NCBI RefSeq assembly: GCF_900101435.1
Contig: NZ_FMZH01000003.1
Span: 1-64,000 of the forward strand
Source: Pedobacter soli
GTDB taxonomy: Bacteria > Bacteroidota > Bacteroidia > Sphingobacteriales > Sphingobacteriaceae
Reading direction: 5' to 3'
DNA: 64,000 nt
Within the stretch, counting starts at the first letter, position 1, and every line of letters begins with the position of its first letter. The notes beneath the pieces are model-generated. The model was not told the DNA's origin and did no database searches. It was given only the letters and a program-made list of their open reading frames with translations. Positions 46,268-54,932 of the stretch are shown piece after piece. The position numbers and the translations under genes were made by a program.

Positions 46268-48763
46268 TTAAGCCTTAGCGGCTTTCTTTTTCTTCTTTTC
46301 TTCGTTATAAAAACCGAAACCTAAACCTGCCAATAACAGGATTGAACCTGCCAATGAAATTTTCTCTCCTGCGTAATAAGCAGTTGGGTGGAAAATAAAC
46401 TCGAGTTTATGGTTACCTGCCTCCAGTTGTGCTGCACGTAAAACGTAATCAGCTCTGAAATATGGTTTTTCAACACCATCGATGTACATTTTCCAGCCTT
46501 CCTTGTAGTAAATCTCAGAGAAAACGGCAATTACATCTTTAGCCGAAGAGTATTCGTAAGTTAAATGATCAGGATTGTAGGTGGTTAAACGGATAAATCC
46601 TTCCTGACCGGTACCTAAACGTTTGGTATCAATTAAATCTTTATAGCTTTCATCTACAATCGCCTCTTTTTTAGCATCAAAACTGCTGATCGCTTTCATT
46701 TCCTCATCGGCATTTTTAGCAAACTGCACACTTTGTACAAACCAGGCATTACCTGCAGCAGTAGCATTACGCTGCATTTTGTACGATCCGTTTTGAGGAT
46801 CTTGTGTAATGATGTATTTGGTATTTAACATATCCAATACATCCTGATTGATGCTTTTGGTCATTTGTTGATCTACCAACTCCTGGAAACGTTTTAACCT
46901 TGCTGAGTGGAAACCACCAACTGTTTTATGGAAATAAGAAGTTTCGGCACTCTTAAACGGATCGCCCAACGATAAATCGAAAACCCTGAAGTTTGGATCT
47001 TTATCAGCTGAAATAAAATTATCTACATCACGTGGCTGATAGTGGCTGGCCAGATCAGATTTGTTAACAAAATTCTGATTGTTTAGATAGCGACGGTCTA
47101 CCTGCCATAAATCGATTAAAACAAACAAAGCCAAAAGACCAAAAGCCAGTTGCATATTCATTTTCTTAGTGATAAAGGCCCAGGTAATACCAAAACCAAT
47201 GGCAATGAACAACAAAGTACGCAAAGCATCGGCACGTGCCAAAGCAACACGATCAGCAACAATGGCATTCAAAATTTCCATTGCAGCACCTCTGTTATTT
47301 TGTAAGGTTTGCGTTAATGCATCTAAAACCTGAGCCTGGTTAGCTTGTGTAAAGCTGAAAAATACAGTAGGCATAACAGCAATTATCAAGGCAAAGCCGC
47401 CCGTAATACCTGCCGACCAGGTTAAACGCTGAACCAGATATTTCTGATCATATTTTCCTTCTTGTGCCTCTTTAATAGCCAAAATAGCCAATAATGGAAC
47501 AAGAAAGCCTACAACAGCCAAAATAGATTCTACCGCTCTGAATTTATTGTAACCGGGCAGGTAATCGAAGAAGATATCTGAAATGAATGGTAAATTACTT
47601 CCGAAAGAAAGGAACATCAATAAAATACTGGTTCCCAAAATCCACCATTTCCAGCGGTGTTTAACGATAAATAAACCGAACACAAAAAGGAAGCAGATAA
47701 TGGCTCCAAAATAATACGGACCTGATGTACCCGGTTTATTTCCCCAGTACTGGTTGGTTCCAAGGTTTTGCGCAACGTAACCAATAGCCTGACGTGGATC
47801 TACACCAGAAAGATTTTTTTCAACGGCTTTATAGGTATTGCTTTCAGGTTTAATGATTTCGTCGATACTACTTGCACCGCCATAAATGTTAGGGATTAAG
47901 AAAGAAAAACTTTCGCCAACACCCTGGCTCCACTGGTAAGCATATTCTTTATCTAATCCGTTTGAAGGCTCTGCCTTGTCAGTCGTTAAATTCGATTTAC
48001 CACGGATGGTTTCTTTTCCATACTGATAGGTGGTCCACAAAGTACCTGCATTTACCAGTACCGATAAAAATATACCGGCCACAATATATGCGATAGCCTT
48101 ACCAAATGTTGCAAGCTGTTTGGCTTTAATGGCATGATATAATTCAATACCAGCTAAAATAGCCAATGCCATAAACAGGTAATAGGTCATTTGGATGTGG
48201 TTAGAGCGGATCTCTAAAGCCATAAACAGGGCCAGCAAGCTGCCCCCAACCAAATAACGCCCTCTGAGCGTAAGAATAATAGCGGCCAAAATAGGTGCAA
48301 AGAAACCGATGGCCAACGCCTTGTTGCTATGCCCAGCGGCAATTATAATGAAGTTATACGAAGTAAACGCAAAGGCAATGGCACCTGCCGCAGCAAGCCA
48401 TGGATTTATTTTTAATACACAGAATAATAAATAAGCACCCAAAAGGTAAAGTAAAACTGTTCCAACAGGATCAGGAAACACACCTTTTATTACATCGATA
48501 CCATAAGTGGTAATATTTAATGGATATTGCACCCAGATTTGATAAGCTGGCATACCGCCAAACATCTGGTTAGTCCAAAGAGGTCCTTTACCATCTTTTT
48601 CCTTAATATCCATAATTTCTTTCTGCATGGCTTTTGCCTGCAAAACATCGCCTTGTTGTGGCGCTTTACCCTGCAAAACAGGACTGAAGTAGGCAAATGT
48701 AATGACTACAAAAAATGCAATAATGGCCAGGTGTATGCCATTTTTATTAAACCAGTTATTCAT
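46268..48763 (-). CDS. YfhO family membrane protein
   Basis: Large polytopic membrane protein of 831 residues with about 12 segments and a C-terminal periplasmic domain. It belongs by pattern to the YfhO family (N-terminal FVVITFAYFSPVLQG, then PLWTNQMFGGMPAYQIWVQYP), which in Firmicutes is linked to glycosylation of lipoteichoic acid. In Bacteroidota the role is unknown, and a GT-C-like transfer of lipid-linked sugars is the usual guess. It has a lysine-rich cytoplasmic C-terminus. A TAnnTTTG box (48799-48792) and a downstream terminator mark it as a single-gene unit. Confidence 0.85.
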   Translation of the reverse strand: MNNWFNKNGIHLAIIAFFVVITFAYFSPVLQGKAPQQGDVLQAKAMQKEIMDIKEKDGKGPLWTNQMFGGMPAYQIWVQYPLNITTYGIDVIKGVFPDPVGTVLLYLLGAYLLFCVLKINPWLAAAGAIAFAFTSYNFIIIAAGHSNKALAIGFFAPILAAIILTLRGRYLVGGSLLALFMALEIRSNHIQMTYYLFMALAILAGIELYHAIKAKQLATFGKAIAYIVAGIFLSVLVNAGTLWTTYQYGKETIRGKSNLTTDKAEPSNGLDKEYAYQWSQGVGESFSFLIPNIYGGASSIDEIIKPESNTYKAVEKNLSGVDPRQAIGYVAQNLGTNQYWGNKPGTSGPYYFGAIICFLFVFGLFIVKHRWKWWILGTSILLMFLSFGSNLPFISDIFFDYLPGYNKFRAVESILAVVGFLVPLLAILAIKEAQEGKYDQKYLVQRLTWSAGITGGFALIIAVMPTVFFSFTQANQAQVLDALTQTLQNNRGAAMEILNAIVADRVALARADALRTLLFIAIGFGITWAFITKKMNMQLAFGLLALFVLIDLWQVDRRYLNNQNFVNKSDLASHYQPRDVDNFISADKDPNFRVFDLSLGDPFKSAETSYFHKTVGGFHSARLKRFQELVDQQMTKSINQDVLDMLNTKYIITQDPQNGSYKMQRNATAAGNAWFVQSVQFAKNADEEMKAISSFDAKKEAIVDESYKDLIDTKRLGTGQEGFIRLTTYNPDHLTYEYSSAKDVIAVFSEIYYKEGWKMYIDGVEKPYFRADYVLRAAQLEAGNHKLEFIFHPTAYYAGEKISLAGSILLLAGLGFGFYNEEKKKKKAAKA

Positions 48764-48791
48764 TAAGGTTTGTTTAAGTTTAAACGAACGT

Positions 48792-48799
48792 CAAAAATA
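48792..48799 (-). promoter_or_regulatory. Candidate YfhO promoter, -7 box
   Basis: The minus strand reads TATTTTTG, 28 bp ahead of the YfhO ATG, in the divergent gap shared with the alginate-lyase-like gene. Confidence 0.35.
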
Positions 48800-48852
48800 A
48801 AAAAATGGGCGGTATAAAAAAGTAATAAATTAAATGCAACGCGAATAAAAAC

Positions 48853-48860
48853 TAGATTTG
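48853..48860 (+). promoter_or_regulatory. Candidate promoter -7 box of the alginate-lyase-like gene
   Basis: TAGATTTG lies 32 bp ahead of the chosen ATG at 48893. No clear -33 TTG was found. Confidence 0.35.
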
Positions 48861-48892
48861 TAGAAGAGAATAAAAATTCAATGTATTTAAAG

Positions 48893-49993
48893 ATGAGAAA
48901 GTTTGCTGCTACAATCGTACTACTGGGTTTGGCTTTTACTGCATTTTCGCAGGTGGTAAGCTTAAATGCCAATGAAATTAAAAACCTTAAAAAACAGATC
49001 AAAAACAACCCCGAAACCGGGAAACTATATGCAGACTTTGCAAAAAATGCTTCAAACTGCCTTGCTGAGCAGCCTAATCCTGTTGATACCATCCGCACGG
49101 AAGGTTTATTAAAAGGCAATCCTAAAAAAGAACGTACGCGGCAGGCATTAGCCGATATGAACAAAATGTTTGCACTGGCTTTACAATACCGTTTAAGCGG
49201 TGATCAAAAATATCTCCACAAATGTGTAGAATTTCTTGAAGCCTGGGCAAAGATTAACCGGCCTAACGGCGATCCAATTGATGATACCAATCTGGATAAA
49301 GCAGTAGAGGCCTATGATCTGATCAAAGCTGACATCGAACCTGCTGCCAAAAGCACAATTGAAAAGTGGCTTAGCGAAACAGCATGGACAGAAATTAACA
49401 GCAAACGCATGAAAGCGGGAAGGGGAACCGCCATTAACAACTGGAATGCCCATCGCTTAAAAGTAGTTGGCGAAATTGGTTATGTACTAAACAATGCCGA
49501 TTTTATTACCTGGACCATCGAAAACCTTAAAAGCCACATCAACATTAATTTGTACCCGGATGGCACCAGCCTCGATTTCAAAGAGCGCGATGCCATGCAT
49601 TACCACATTTACGATTTAGAACCCATGCTTAAGCTGGCCATTATCATCGATCGAGCAAAAGGAACAAATTTTTACACCTACGAATCGCCAAAGGGATCAT
49701 CGATCCGCAAATCGGTTAACTGGCTAATGCCTTATGTAAAGGGAGAACAGCAACATGAAGAATATGTACACACTAAAGTAAAGTTCGACCGCGACCGGGC
49801 GAAGAATAACGAAGCGGGATTTGCTCCTGGAACCATGTTTAAACCAGATTTAGCACTACCCGTACTCAGGTTAGCCGTATACTTTGACCAGAGTTTACTC
49901 AGTGTACTTCAATCAGTAAATGGTAAAGAACAAAGCTGGCAGGGTGTTTTAGATCAGTTGCAACGGAGCAGCACTAAAATTCAGAATAAATAA
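48893..49993 (+). CDS. Secreted alginate lyase family protein (PL5-like)
   Basis: Predicted secreted protein of 366 residues with a signal peptide (MRKFAATIVLLGLAFTAFSQ) and an all-helical alginate-lyase-type fold. The family motif NNWNAHRLKVVGEIGY carries a conserved Asn-Asn and His. Further landmarks are RDAMHYHIYDLEPML and the C-terminal VLRLAVYFDQSL. The substrate may be a uronate-containing polysaccharide, but no polysaccharide-utilisation genes (SusC/SusD) are nearby. The ATG at 48893 gives the standard signal; a start four residues earlier (48881) is possible. The gbsR operator overlaps its stop codon. Confidence 0.75.
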   Translation: MRKFAATIVLLGLAFTAFSQVVSLNANEIKNLKKQIKNNPETGKLYADFAKNASNCLAEQPNPVDTIRTEGLLKGNPKKERTRQALADMNKMFALALQYRLSGDQKYLHKCVEFLEAWAKINRPNGDPIDDTNLDKAVEAYDLIKADIEPAAKSTIEKWLSETAWTEINSKRMKAGRGTAINNWNAHRLKVVGEIGYVLNNADFITWTIENLKSHININLYPDGTSLDFKERDAMHYHIYDLEPMLKLAIIIDRAKGTNFYTYESPKGSSIRKSVNWLMPYVKGEQQHEEYVHTKVKFDRDRAKNNEAGFAPGTMFKPDLALPVLRLAVYFDQSLLSVLQSVNGKEQSWQGVLDQLQRSSTKIQNK

Positions 49994-50037
49994 ACTTTCA
50001 ATAATTTTTGAAAGTTTAATAAAACATTTTATCTTTG
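49991..50037 (+). promoter_or_regulatory. gbsR promoter and overlapping palindromic operator
   Basis: A perfect inverted repeat TAAACTTTCAA (49991-50001) / TTGAAAGTTTA (50008-50018) with a 6-bp spacer encloses the TTTTTG that would be the -33 element (50005-50010). The -7 box TATCTTTG is at 50030-50037, 19 bp further on. Its location suggests self-repression by the GbsR/MarR-type regulator encoded next. The first bases of the repeat overlap the stop codon of the upstream lyase gene. Predicted transcription start is at or within a base or two of the gbsR ATG. Confidence 0.6.
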
Positions 50038-50040
50038 TGT

Positions 50041-50547
50041 ATGGAATTAGCAGCAGCAAAATTAAAATTCATAGAAGCCTGGGGTAAACTGGGCTCGGAA
50101 TGGGGTATTAACCGCACAATGGCGCAAGTTCATGCCTTATTGCTAATTTCTGCCGAAGCGCTTACTACGGAAGAAATTATGGAAACGCTGAGTATCTCAA
50201 GAGGTAATGCCAACATGACCCTCCGCGATTTAATTGGCTGGGGATTAATTGAAAAACAACACAAAGCCGGCGAGCGTAAAGAATATTTTTTTGCAGATAA
50301 AGATGTTTGGAATATTGCACGCCAGGTGGCCAAAGAGCGTAAAAAAAGAGAGTTGGAGCCTGTTTTGAAAGTTTTAAACGAGCTCTCCAATGTTGATGGA
50401 GACGATAAAGACCCTGAATTTAAGACTTTCAAAAAATCGATTACAGATATAAACAAACTGGCAGGTAATGTCGACAAAACCTTGGAAACCATGCTCAAAG
50501 CGGAAGAAAACTGGTTCTGGGGATCGATATTGAAGGTATTTAAATAG
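50041..50547 (+). CDS. GbsR/MarR-family winged-helix transcriptional regulator
   Basis: DNA-binding regulator of 168 residues. Landmarks are GSEWGINRTMAQVHALLLIS, then the helix-turn-helix LTTEEIMETLSISRGNANMTLRDLIGWGLIE with its wing KHKAGERKEYF (quoted as separate motifs), followed by a C-terminal helical segment. It most likely binds as a dimer to the palindrome directly upstream. Ligand and targets are unknown. The ATG at 50041 was chosen; an in-frame TTG at 50035 would add only two residues. The predicted transcript is nearly leaderless. Confidence 0.88.
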   Translation: MELAAAKLKFIEAWGKLGSEWGINRTMAQVHALLLISAEALTTEEIMETLSISRGNANMTLRDLIGWGLIEKQHKAGERKEYFFADKDVWNIARQVAKERKKRELEPVLKVLNELSNVDGDDKDPEFKTFKKSITDINKLAGNVDKTLETMLKAEENWFWGSILKVFK

Positions 50548-50700
50548 AGATGTGAGATGCTAGATGTGAGATATGAGAGAGGTATTGAGTATCAAGTAAT
50601 AAGTATCAAGTAGTGAGTATTAAGTATCAAGACATGTTCATCCTAAACGCTCATGATTAAACACCAAGTGCTAAACCCTATCCACTAAACCCTAAGCCCA
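50548..50700. repeat. Degenerate low-complexity intergenic repeats after gbsR
   Basis: The 230-bp gap before the DCC gene contains repeats of GAGATGTGAGATG-like units, AGTATCAAGTA-like units (three or four imperfect copies between about 50586 and 50630) and later CTAAACCCTA-like units. A similar short style of repeat, with CTAAACCGTTAAACACTA, occurs ahead of dxs (about 2832-2860). I see no gene in it. Confidence 0.55.
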
Positions 50701-50777
50701 AAAAGCCTTACCTAAGTCCGGCTTTATTTTTTAAACTTAATTTTCAATTTTTACTGAAAATACTAAAATTTAAAGAA

Positions 50778-51593
50778 ATGAAAACACTCCAAAATCACGT
50801 TATTCTGTTTGATGACGAATGCCCCATGTGTTATGCCTATACCAAAACGTTTATTAAAACCGGTATGCTGGATAAAAATGGCCGGGAAGCTTACCAAAAC
50901 ATGCCTGCCAATATTTGTCCTTTGGTTGACAAGCAGCGTGCAGCCAATGAAATTGCCCTGGTGAACATGCAAACCGGCGAGGTAACTTATGGCATCCAAA
51001 GCTTGTTTAAAATTATCGGCCACGCCCTGCCAATATTTAAAAAGTTGTTCTCATTTGGTCCTTTTGTTTATTTCATGCAGCGGTTTTATGCCTTTATTTC
51101 TTACAACAGAAAGGTGATTATCCCGGCAAAAATTAAAGCAAATACGATACAGCCCGGTTTTAAAATCCAATATCGGCTGGTTTATTTACTTTTTACATGG
51201 CTGGTTACGGCTTGTATTTTAACCGCCTATGCCGGCCTGTTAACCTCTTTTGTGCCATTAGGTGGAACCTACCGCGAATACTTCATTTGCGGCGGCCAAA
51301 TGTTTTTTCAGGGAATCATTATGCTCTTTTACCGGAAAGATAAACTTTGGGACTATCTGGGTAACATGATGACTATTTCTTTTGCCGGTTCACTGTTGCT
51401 TTTGCCTGCACTTGTTGTTTCTCATTACTTTCAACTCAATCCCACATTATTTATGCTTTATTTTTTAATGGTAGCCGGACTCATGTTTATAGAACATCTC
51501 CGCCGCAGCAGCATTTTAAACCTAGGCTTAACCATGAGTATAACCTGGGTGCTTTACCGTTTAATTGTTCTGGCCTTAATCTTATTATTCTAA
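50778..51593 (+). CDS. DCC-family (DUF393) thiol-disulfide oxidoreductase-like protein with membrane C-terminus
   Basis: Protein of 271 residues. The N-terminal DUF393/DCC domain has the DDECPMCY motif (CxxC at residues about 15-18) within VILFDDECPMCYAYTKTF. The C-terminal half has about four membrane helices (YLLFTWLVTACILTAYAG and others). The DCC family is predicted to have redox activity, but no reaction is established. It is the first gene of a three-gene operon, with a 1-bp gap to the TIGR01777-like gene. Confidence 0.8.
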   Translation: MKTLQNHVILFDDECPMCYAYTKTFIKTGMLDKNGREAYQNMPANICPLVDKQRAANEIALVNMQTGEVTYGIQSLFKIIGHALPIFKKLFSFGPFVYFMQRFYAFISYNRKVIIPAKIKANTIQPGFKIQYRLVYLLFTWLVTACILTAYAGLLTSFVPLGGTYREYFICGGQMFFQGIIMLFYRKDKLWDYLGNMMTISFAGSLLLLPALVVSHYFQLNPTLFMLYFLMVAGLMFIEHLRRSSILNLGLTMSITWVLYRLIVLALILLF

Positions 51594-51594
51594 A

Positions 51595-52515
51595 ATGATG
51601 AAATACAGCAAAATTGTTCTGGCAGGTGGCAATGGCTATTTAGGTCATGTACTGGCCAAACATTTCAGTCCTATAACGGATGAAATTGTAATCCTTTCAC
51701 GGAAGGCCCAACCTGCAAAGGGTAATATTAAAACGATGGTTTGGGATGGAAAAACTGCCGGCGAATGGGCCAGTGCGCTCCAGAATGCCGACATGCTTGT
51801 AAACCTTTGCGGTAAAAACGTAAACTGCAGATATACGCCCAAAAACAAAGAAGAAATTATCCAATCACGGTTGCAACCAACCGCTTTGTTGGGCGAAGTG
51901 ATTCAGCAAATGGAAAATCCACCTAAACTTTGGATCAATGTTACTTCTGCAACCATATACCGTCACGCCGAAGACCGTTACCAGGATGAAGTACACGGCG
52001 AAATGGGTACTGGTTTTTCAGTCGAGGTTTGTAAAGCCTGGGAAAATTGCTTTTTTGAAAGCAATACACCTAAAACCAGGAAAGTTGCTTTAAGAATGGG
52101 CATTGTGCTGGGTAAAGCAGATGGCGCTTTTCCACGGCTGCTTAATCTGGTAAAGGTAGGTATGGGCGGCAAGCAAGGTAATGGCCAGCAATACGTAAGC
52201 TGGGTGCACGAGCAGGATGCTGCCTTGAGTATAGAGTGGTTGCTTCAAAACGAAGAAATTAACGGAATTATTAATTGTACGGCCCCAAATTCAGTTAAAA
52301 ACCATGTTTTAATGCATCAAATCCGCAAAACCTTTGGTATAAGCTTCGGTTTACCCGCCCCCGCATGGTTATTGGCCATTGGTGCAAAAATTATCGGCAC
52401 CGAAACCGAGCTGATTCTAAAAAGCAGGTGGGTTAAGCCAACAATCCTTTTAAACGGCGGTTTCGAATTTAAATACCCAACCATTGACTGTGCTGTTAAA
52501 GATATTTTAAAATAG
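51595..52515 (+). CDS. TIGR01777-family SDR epimerase-like protein (YfcH-like)
   Basis: SDR-fold protein of 306 residues with the N-terminal nucleotide-binding loop LAGGNGYLGHVLAKHF, the middle motif VNLCGKNVNCRYTPKNK characteristic of the TIGR01777 group, and YVSWVHEQDAALSIEWLL. A DUF1731 C-terminal domain ends the protein (IGTETELILKSRWVKP). The substrate is unknown; family members are often linked to cell division or lipid-related functions without proof. It is co-transcribed with the DCC gene and the SRPBCC gene, a recurrent Bacteroidota grouping. Confidence 0.85.
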   Translation: MMKYSKIVLAGGNGYLGHVLAKHFSPITDEIVILSRKAQPAKGNIKTMVWDGKTAGEWASALQNADMLVNLCGKNVNCRYTPKNKEEIIQSRLQPTALLGEVIQQMENPPKLWINVTSATIYRHAEDRYQDEVHGEMGTGFSVEVCKAWENCFFESNTPKTRKVALRMGIVLGKADGAFPRLLNLVKVGMGGKQGNGQQYVSWVHEQDAALSIEWLLQNEEINGIINCTAPNSVKNHVLMHQIRKTFGISFGLPAPAWLLAIGAKIIGTETELILKSRWVKPTILLNGGFEFKYPTIDCAVKDILK

Positions 52516-52520
52516 ACCTA

Positions 52521-52973
52521 ATGCCAACCCTGATTTTAAAAACAAGGATTAATGCATCAATAGAAAAGTGCTTTAATTTATCCAGAAGCCTCGATTTACA
52601 CACAGAATCGATGAAAAGTCATAAAGAAAAAGTTGCTGGAGGAAAGCTGACGGGCTTAATCGATCTTGGAGAACAGGTTACCTGGCAGGCCAATCATTTT
52701 TGGATAAGTTTTAAGATGACAAACAAAATTACAGCAATGAAAAAGCCTTTTTATTTTGTTGATGAAATGTTGAAGGGGCCGTTTAAGCTATTGCACCATC
52801 AACACCACTTCACCGCTTTAGGTGCACATACAGAAATGACAGATATTTTTGCATTTCAATCTCCAATGGGGTTAATGGGTCAGGCTGTAGATGCATTGTT
52901 TTTGAAACGTTATCTACATAAATTGTTAACCGCCCGAAATCAATTTATAAAATCAGTAGCAGAGCTGCCTTAA
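52521..52973 (+). CDS. SRPBCC-family protein (ligand-binding START-like fold)
   Basis: Small soluble protein of 150 residues starting TLILKTRINASIEKCFNLS, a usual SRPBCC opening strand-helix. It has the segment DLGEQVTWQANHFWI and a C-terminal amphipathic helix (ALFLKRYLHKLLTARNQFIK). SRPBCC proteins bind hydrophobic ligands. It follows the TIGR01777-like gene by 5 bp, and the two are frequently neighbours or fused in other bacteria, so they probably act together. Ligand unknown. Confidence 0.8.
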   Translation: MPTLILKTRINASIEKCFNLSRSLDLHTESMKSHKEKVAGGKLTGLIDLGEQVTWQANHFWISFKMTNKITAMKKPFYFVDEMLKGPFKLLHHQHHFTALGAHTEMTDIFAFQSPMGLMGQAVDALFLKRYLHKLLTARNQFIKSVAELP

Positions 52974-52979
52974 ACAAAA

Positions 52980-53001
52980 AACCCTGAACAAGTTCAGGGT
53001 T
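52980..53001 (-). terminator. Rho-independent terminator between the SRPBCC and DUF4834 genes
   Basis: AACCCTGAAC (52980-52989) / GTTCAGGGTT (52992-53001) with a 2-nt central spacer; in practice the loop includes the adjoining bases. The T-run is on the minus strand, so it chiefly serves the DUF4834 gene but may act on both. Confidence 0.82.
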
Positions 53002-53005
53002 AGAA

Positions 53006-53254
53006 TTATTTTACCTCTTCGTAATCGACAAAATCGCCGAGTTTATCTGTTTTACTTTGATCGGGCCTTGGTGGCATATAATCGATTGAAATAGAACCTT
53101 CAGGTCTTTGTCTTCTTTGTTGTTGCTGTCCGGTAGCCTGACTCTGCATTTTACTCGCCAGGTTATTAAACAGCATAGGGAGTATTAACCTGATCAACAT
53201 TCTGATCAGCCAAAGCACCAATATAGTGATGAATATGAATTTTAATAATGCCAT
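53006..53254 (-). CDS. DUF4834 family small membrane protein
   Basis: Protein of 82 residues with an N-terminal helix (ALLKFIFITILVLWLIRMLIR, of which the first 20 residues are the membrane segment) and a short Gln/Arg-rich then acidic tail (GSISIDYMPPRPDQSKTDK, ending DFVDYEEVK). Similar short proteins are common in Bacteroidota; function unknown. A TATATTTG box (53283-53276, minus) lies 22 bp upstream. Confidence 0.75.
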   Translation of the reverse strand: MALLKFIFITILVLWLIRMLIRLILPMLFNNLASKMQSQATGQQQQRRQRPEGSISIDYMPPRPDQSKTDKLGDFVDYEEVK

Positions 53255-53275
53255 GCTATTAATTTACTGTTAATA

Positions 53276-53283
53276 CAAATATA
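53276..53283 (-). promoter_or_regulatory. Candidate DUF4834 promoter, -7 box
   Basis: The minus strand reads TATATTTG, 22 bp ahead of the ATG. No good -33 element. Confidence 0.35.
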
Positions 53284-53381
53284 GACGACGCAAAATTTAT
53301 TTTGTTACTTTTTTAGCCTTTAATTGCAATTTGATTACAAATATAATACGTATGCTAAGCTATAAAGTTTTAATACCACCG

Positions 53382-53579
53382 TTAATCTTCCACAATTTCA
53401 GCAACGCGGCCTACCTGGCCGTCTTCGAGCCGAACTTTTATTCCCCTGGAGTGGAATGCAGATGAAGTAAGCAAATCTTTCACTATACCGTATGTAATGT
53501 TTCCTGATCTTTGATCTTTCTTCAAAATAATTCCGACTTCTAATCCCGGATAAATGTCTTTTCTGTTCTGCCCGTCCAT
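53382..53579 (-). CDS. YwbE-like protein (DUF2196)
   Basis: Small protein of 65 residues, MDGQNRKDIYPGLEVGIILK followed by KDQRSGNITYGIVKDLLT, matching the YwbE/DUF2196 family of about 64 residues. The fold is OB/SH3-like and the role is unknown. The ATG at 53579 is used because the family starts with this segment; a longer in-frame start (53612) would add 11 residues that look unrelated. Another reading frame over the same DNA (53398-53622) is a shadow. Confidence 0.82.
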   Translation of the reverse strand: MDGQNRKDIYPGLEVGIILKKDQRSGNITYGIVKDLLTSSAFHSRGIKVRLEDGQVGRVAEIVED

Positions 53580-53635
53580 TGTGCTGTATTGTGATGATGA
53601 ATGAAAAACCAAAATTCCACAATAATTTTGAATAT

Positions 53636-54928
53636 CTATGGTAATTTACTGAAATCTATTTCTGGTCGTTTACCTTCAGTCGTTCTGTTTAACACTTTTC
53701 TTGGCGAAGTATAATCGTTAAAAAAACCACCATTTTTAAGATAAAACGCTCCCTTATCAATCCCGCCCTGATAATCCATCCGGTAACCTTTCATACCGGT
53801 ATTATCTGTAGTGAACCTGGCCGATTTTAATTCGGTCCAAACGCCTTTATTATCGCAAATCCACTGGTTGTTAAACAAAACTTTTCTGGATAAATCGCCC
53901 TGTACAGGTGAAAAATTTTCTAAGAAGGAATGGAAACGCTTTAAATAGGTTTTGGTTTGTGGCCTGGTAAAGCTGGCAATTAACTGCCATTTATTGGTTT
54001 CAGGTGCAAAAAAGTAGGCTGTATAGGTGGTTGTACTGTCTTTACCCGGTGTACCGTGCAATAAAAACTTATAGGTATTTCCGGCTTTCCACATGTAATT
54101 TAAATAACTCTGTCCGCCTGCACCTTCATTACCAAATTCGCCGGTATGTACATTTTCGCCTTTCTTTAACATCTTAATTTTGTGCGAATCGGGAATGCTT
54201 TTAGGATCATCGGTATTGAAAGGACTCCAAACCGAAAACAGGATGTGTCTTTCTGTAGGGCTGTTTACCTGCATGCCGAAATAACCCTCGCCAAAGCCAT
54301 TGGCCATGAAATAAGAGCCTAAAATATCTTCACCTTTTGGTACGGTAACTTCGTTGTAATACCACTCAGCATTTACATTTTCGGGTTGCAAGTAGTTTAA
54401 GTGAACAGATGGCCCGCGGCGTCCCCAATGAAAGAAATTGCCTTCGTTATTTTTAACATAGGCTGTTTTGCCTTCAATAGCTGATCCCCCAATCGTCAAA
54501 TTTGCAATGGAAGGAAATTTGTTTGCGCTTTTGCTCACTCCTTTAATGGTTAAGGCAACGTAACCGGTATCTTTAATTGTCCACTCACCAATTTTACCCT
54601 CAAAAGCTTTGCTTTCATCAAAACTTACTTTCTGAGGTTGATTGTTTATAGAAAACTCCAGCGTTGATTGCCCATCAACAACTGGTTTATCATTGATCGA
54701 AACGATAACTGTACCAGGTTTAGCAACCCTGAAATATGCTGTAAAATATTCTTTTGGATTGGTCCAGTTTACTATTCCCCGATTGGATAAAGTTCTTTCT
54801 GAGTCTTGATGTAATGAGCTGTAAGCATTACCACCTAGTGGAAGTGTAATATTTGTCTGGTTCTGGGCATAGCCACACAGACCGATAGCGCTGAGTACGA
54901 TCAGCGTTACTAGTTTTAAAGATTTCAT
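53636..54928 (-). CDS. Secreted protein with DUF5077 and DUF3472 domains
   Basis: Predicted secreted protein of 430 residues with a signal peptide (MKSLKLVTLIVLSAIGLCGY). A DUF5077-like N-terminal beta-sandwich follows (LSNRGIVNWTNPKEYFTAYF), then a DUF3472 domain (WYYNEVTVPKGEDILGSYFM, GFGEGYFGMQVNSPTERHIL, NKWQLIASFTRPQTKTYLK). DUF3472 proteins are commonly near carbohydrate-active genes, but this one stands alone. A 14-bp perfect inverted repeat ends 5 bp before its start codon. Confidence 0.8.
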   Translation of the reverse strand: MKSLKLVTLIVLSAIGLCGYAQNQTNITLPLGGNAYSSLHQDSERTLSNRGIVNWTNPKEYFTAYFRVAKPGTVIVSINDKPVVDGQSTLEFSINNQPQKVSFDESKAFEGKIGEWTIKDTGYVALTIKGVSKSANKFPSIANLTIGGSAIEGKTAYVKNNEGNFFHWGRRGPSVHLNYLQPENVNAEWYYNEVTVPKGEDILGSYFMANGFGEGYFGMQVNSPTERHILFSVWSPFNTDDPKSIPDSHKIKMLKKGENVHTGEFGNEGAGGQSYLNYMWKAGNTYKFLLHGTPGKDSTTTYTAYFFAPETNKWQLIASFTRPQTKTYLKRFHSFLENFSPVQGDLSRKVLFNNQWICDNKGVWTELKSARFTTDNTGMKGYRMDYQGGIDKGAFYLKNGGFFNDYTSPRKVLNRTTEGKRPEIDFSKLP

Positions 54929-54932
54929 TTAA

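Noticed and set aside
53398..53622. Alternative minus-strand ORF overlapping the ywbE gene
   Set aside because: It is a shifted frame of the same DNA with low-complexity basic residues, while the other frame matches the YwbE family.
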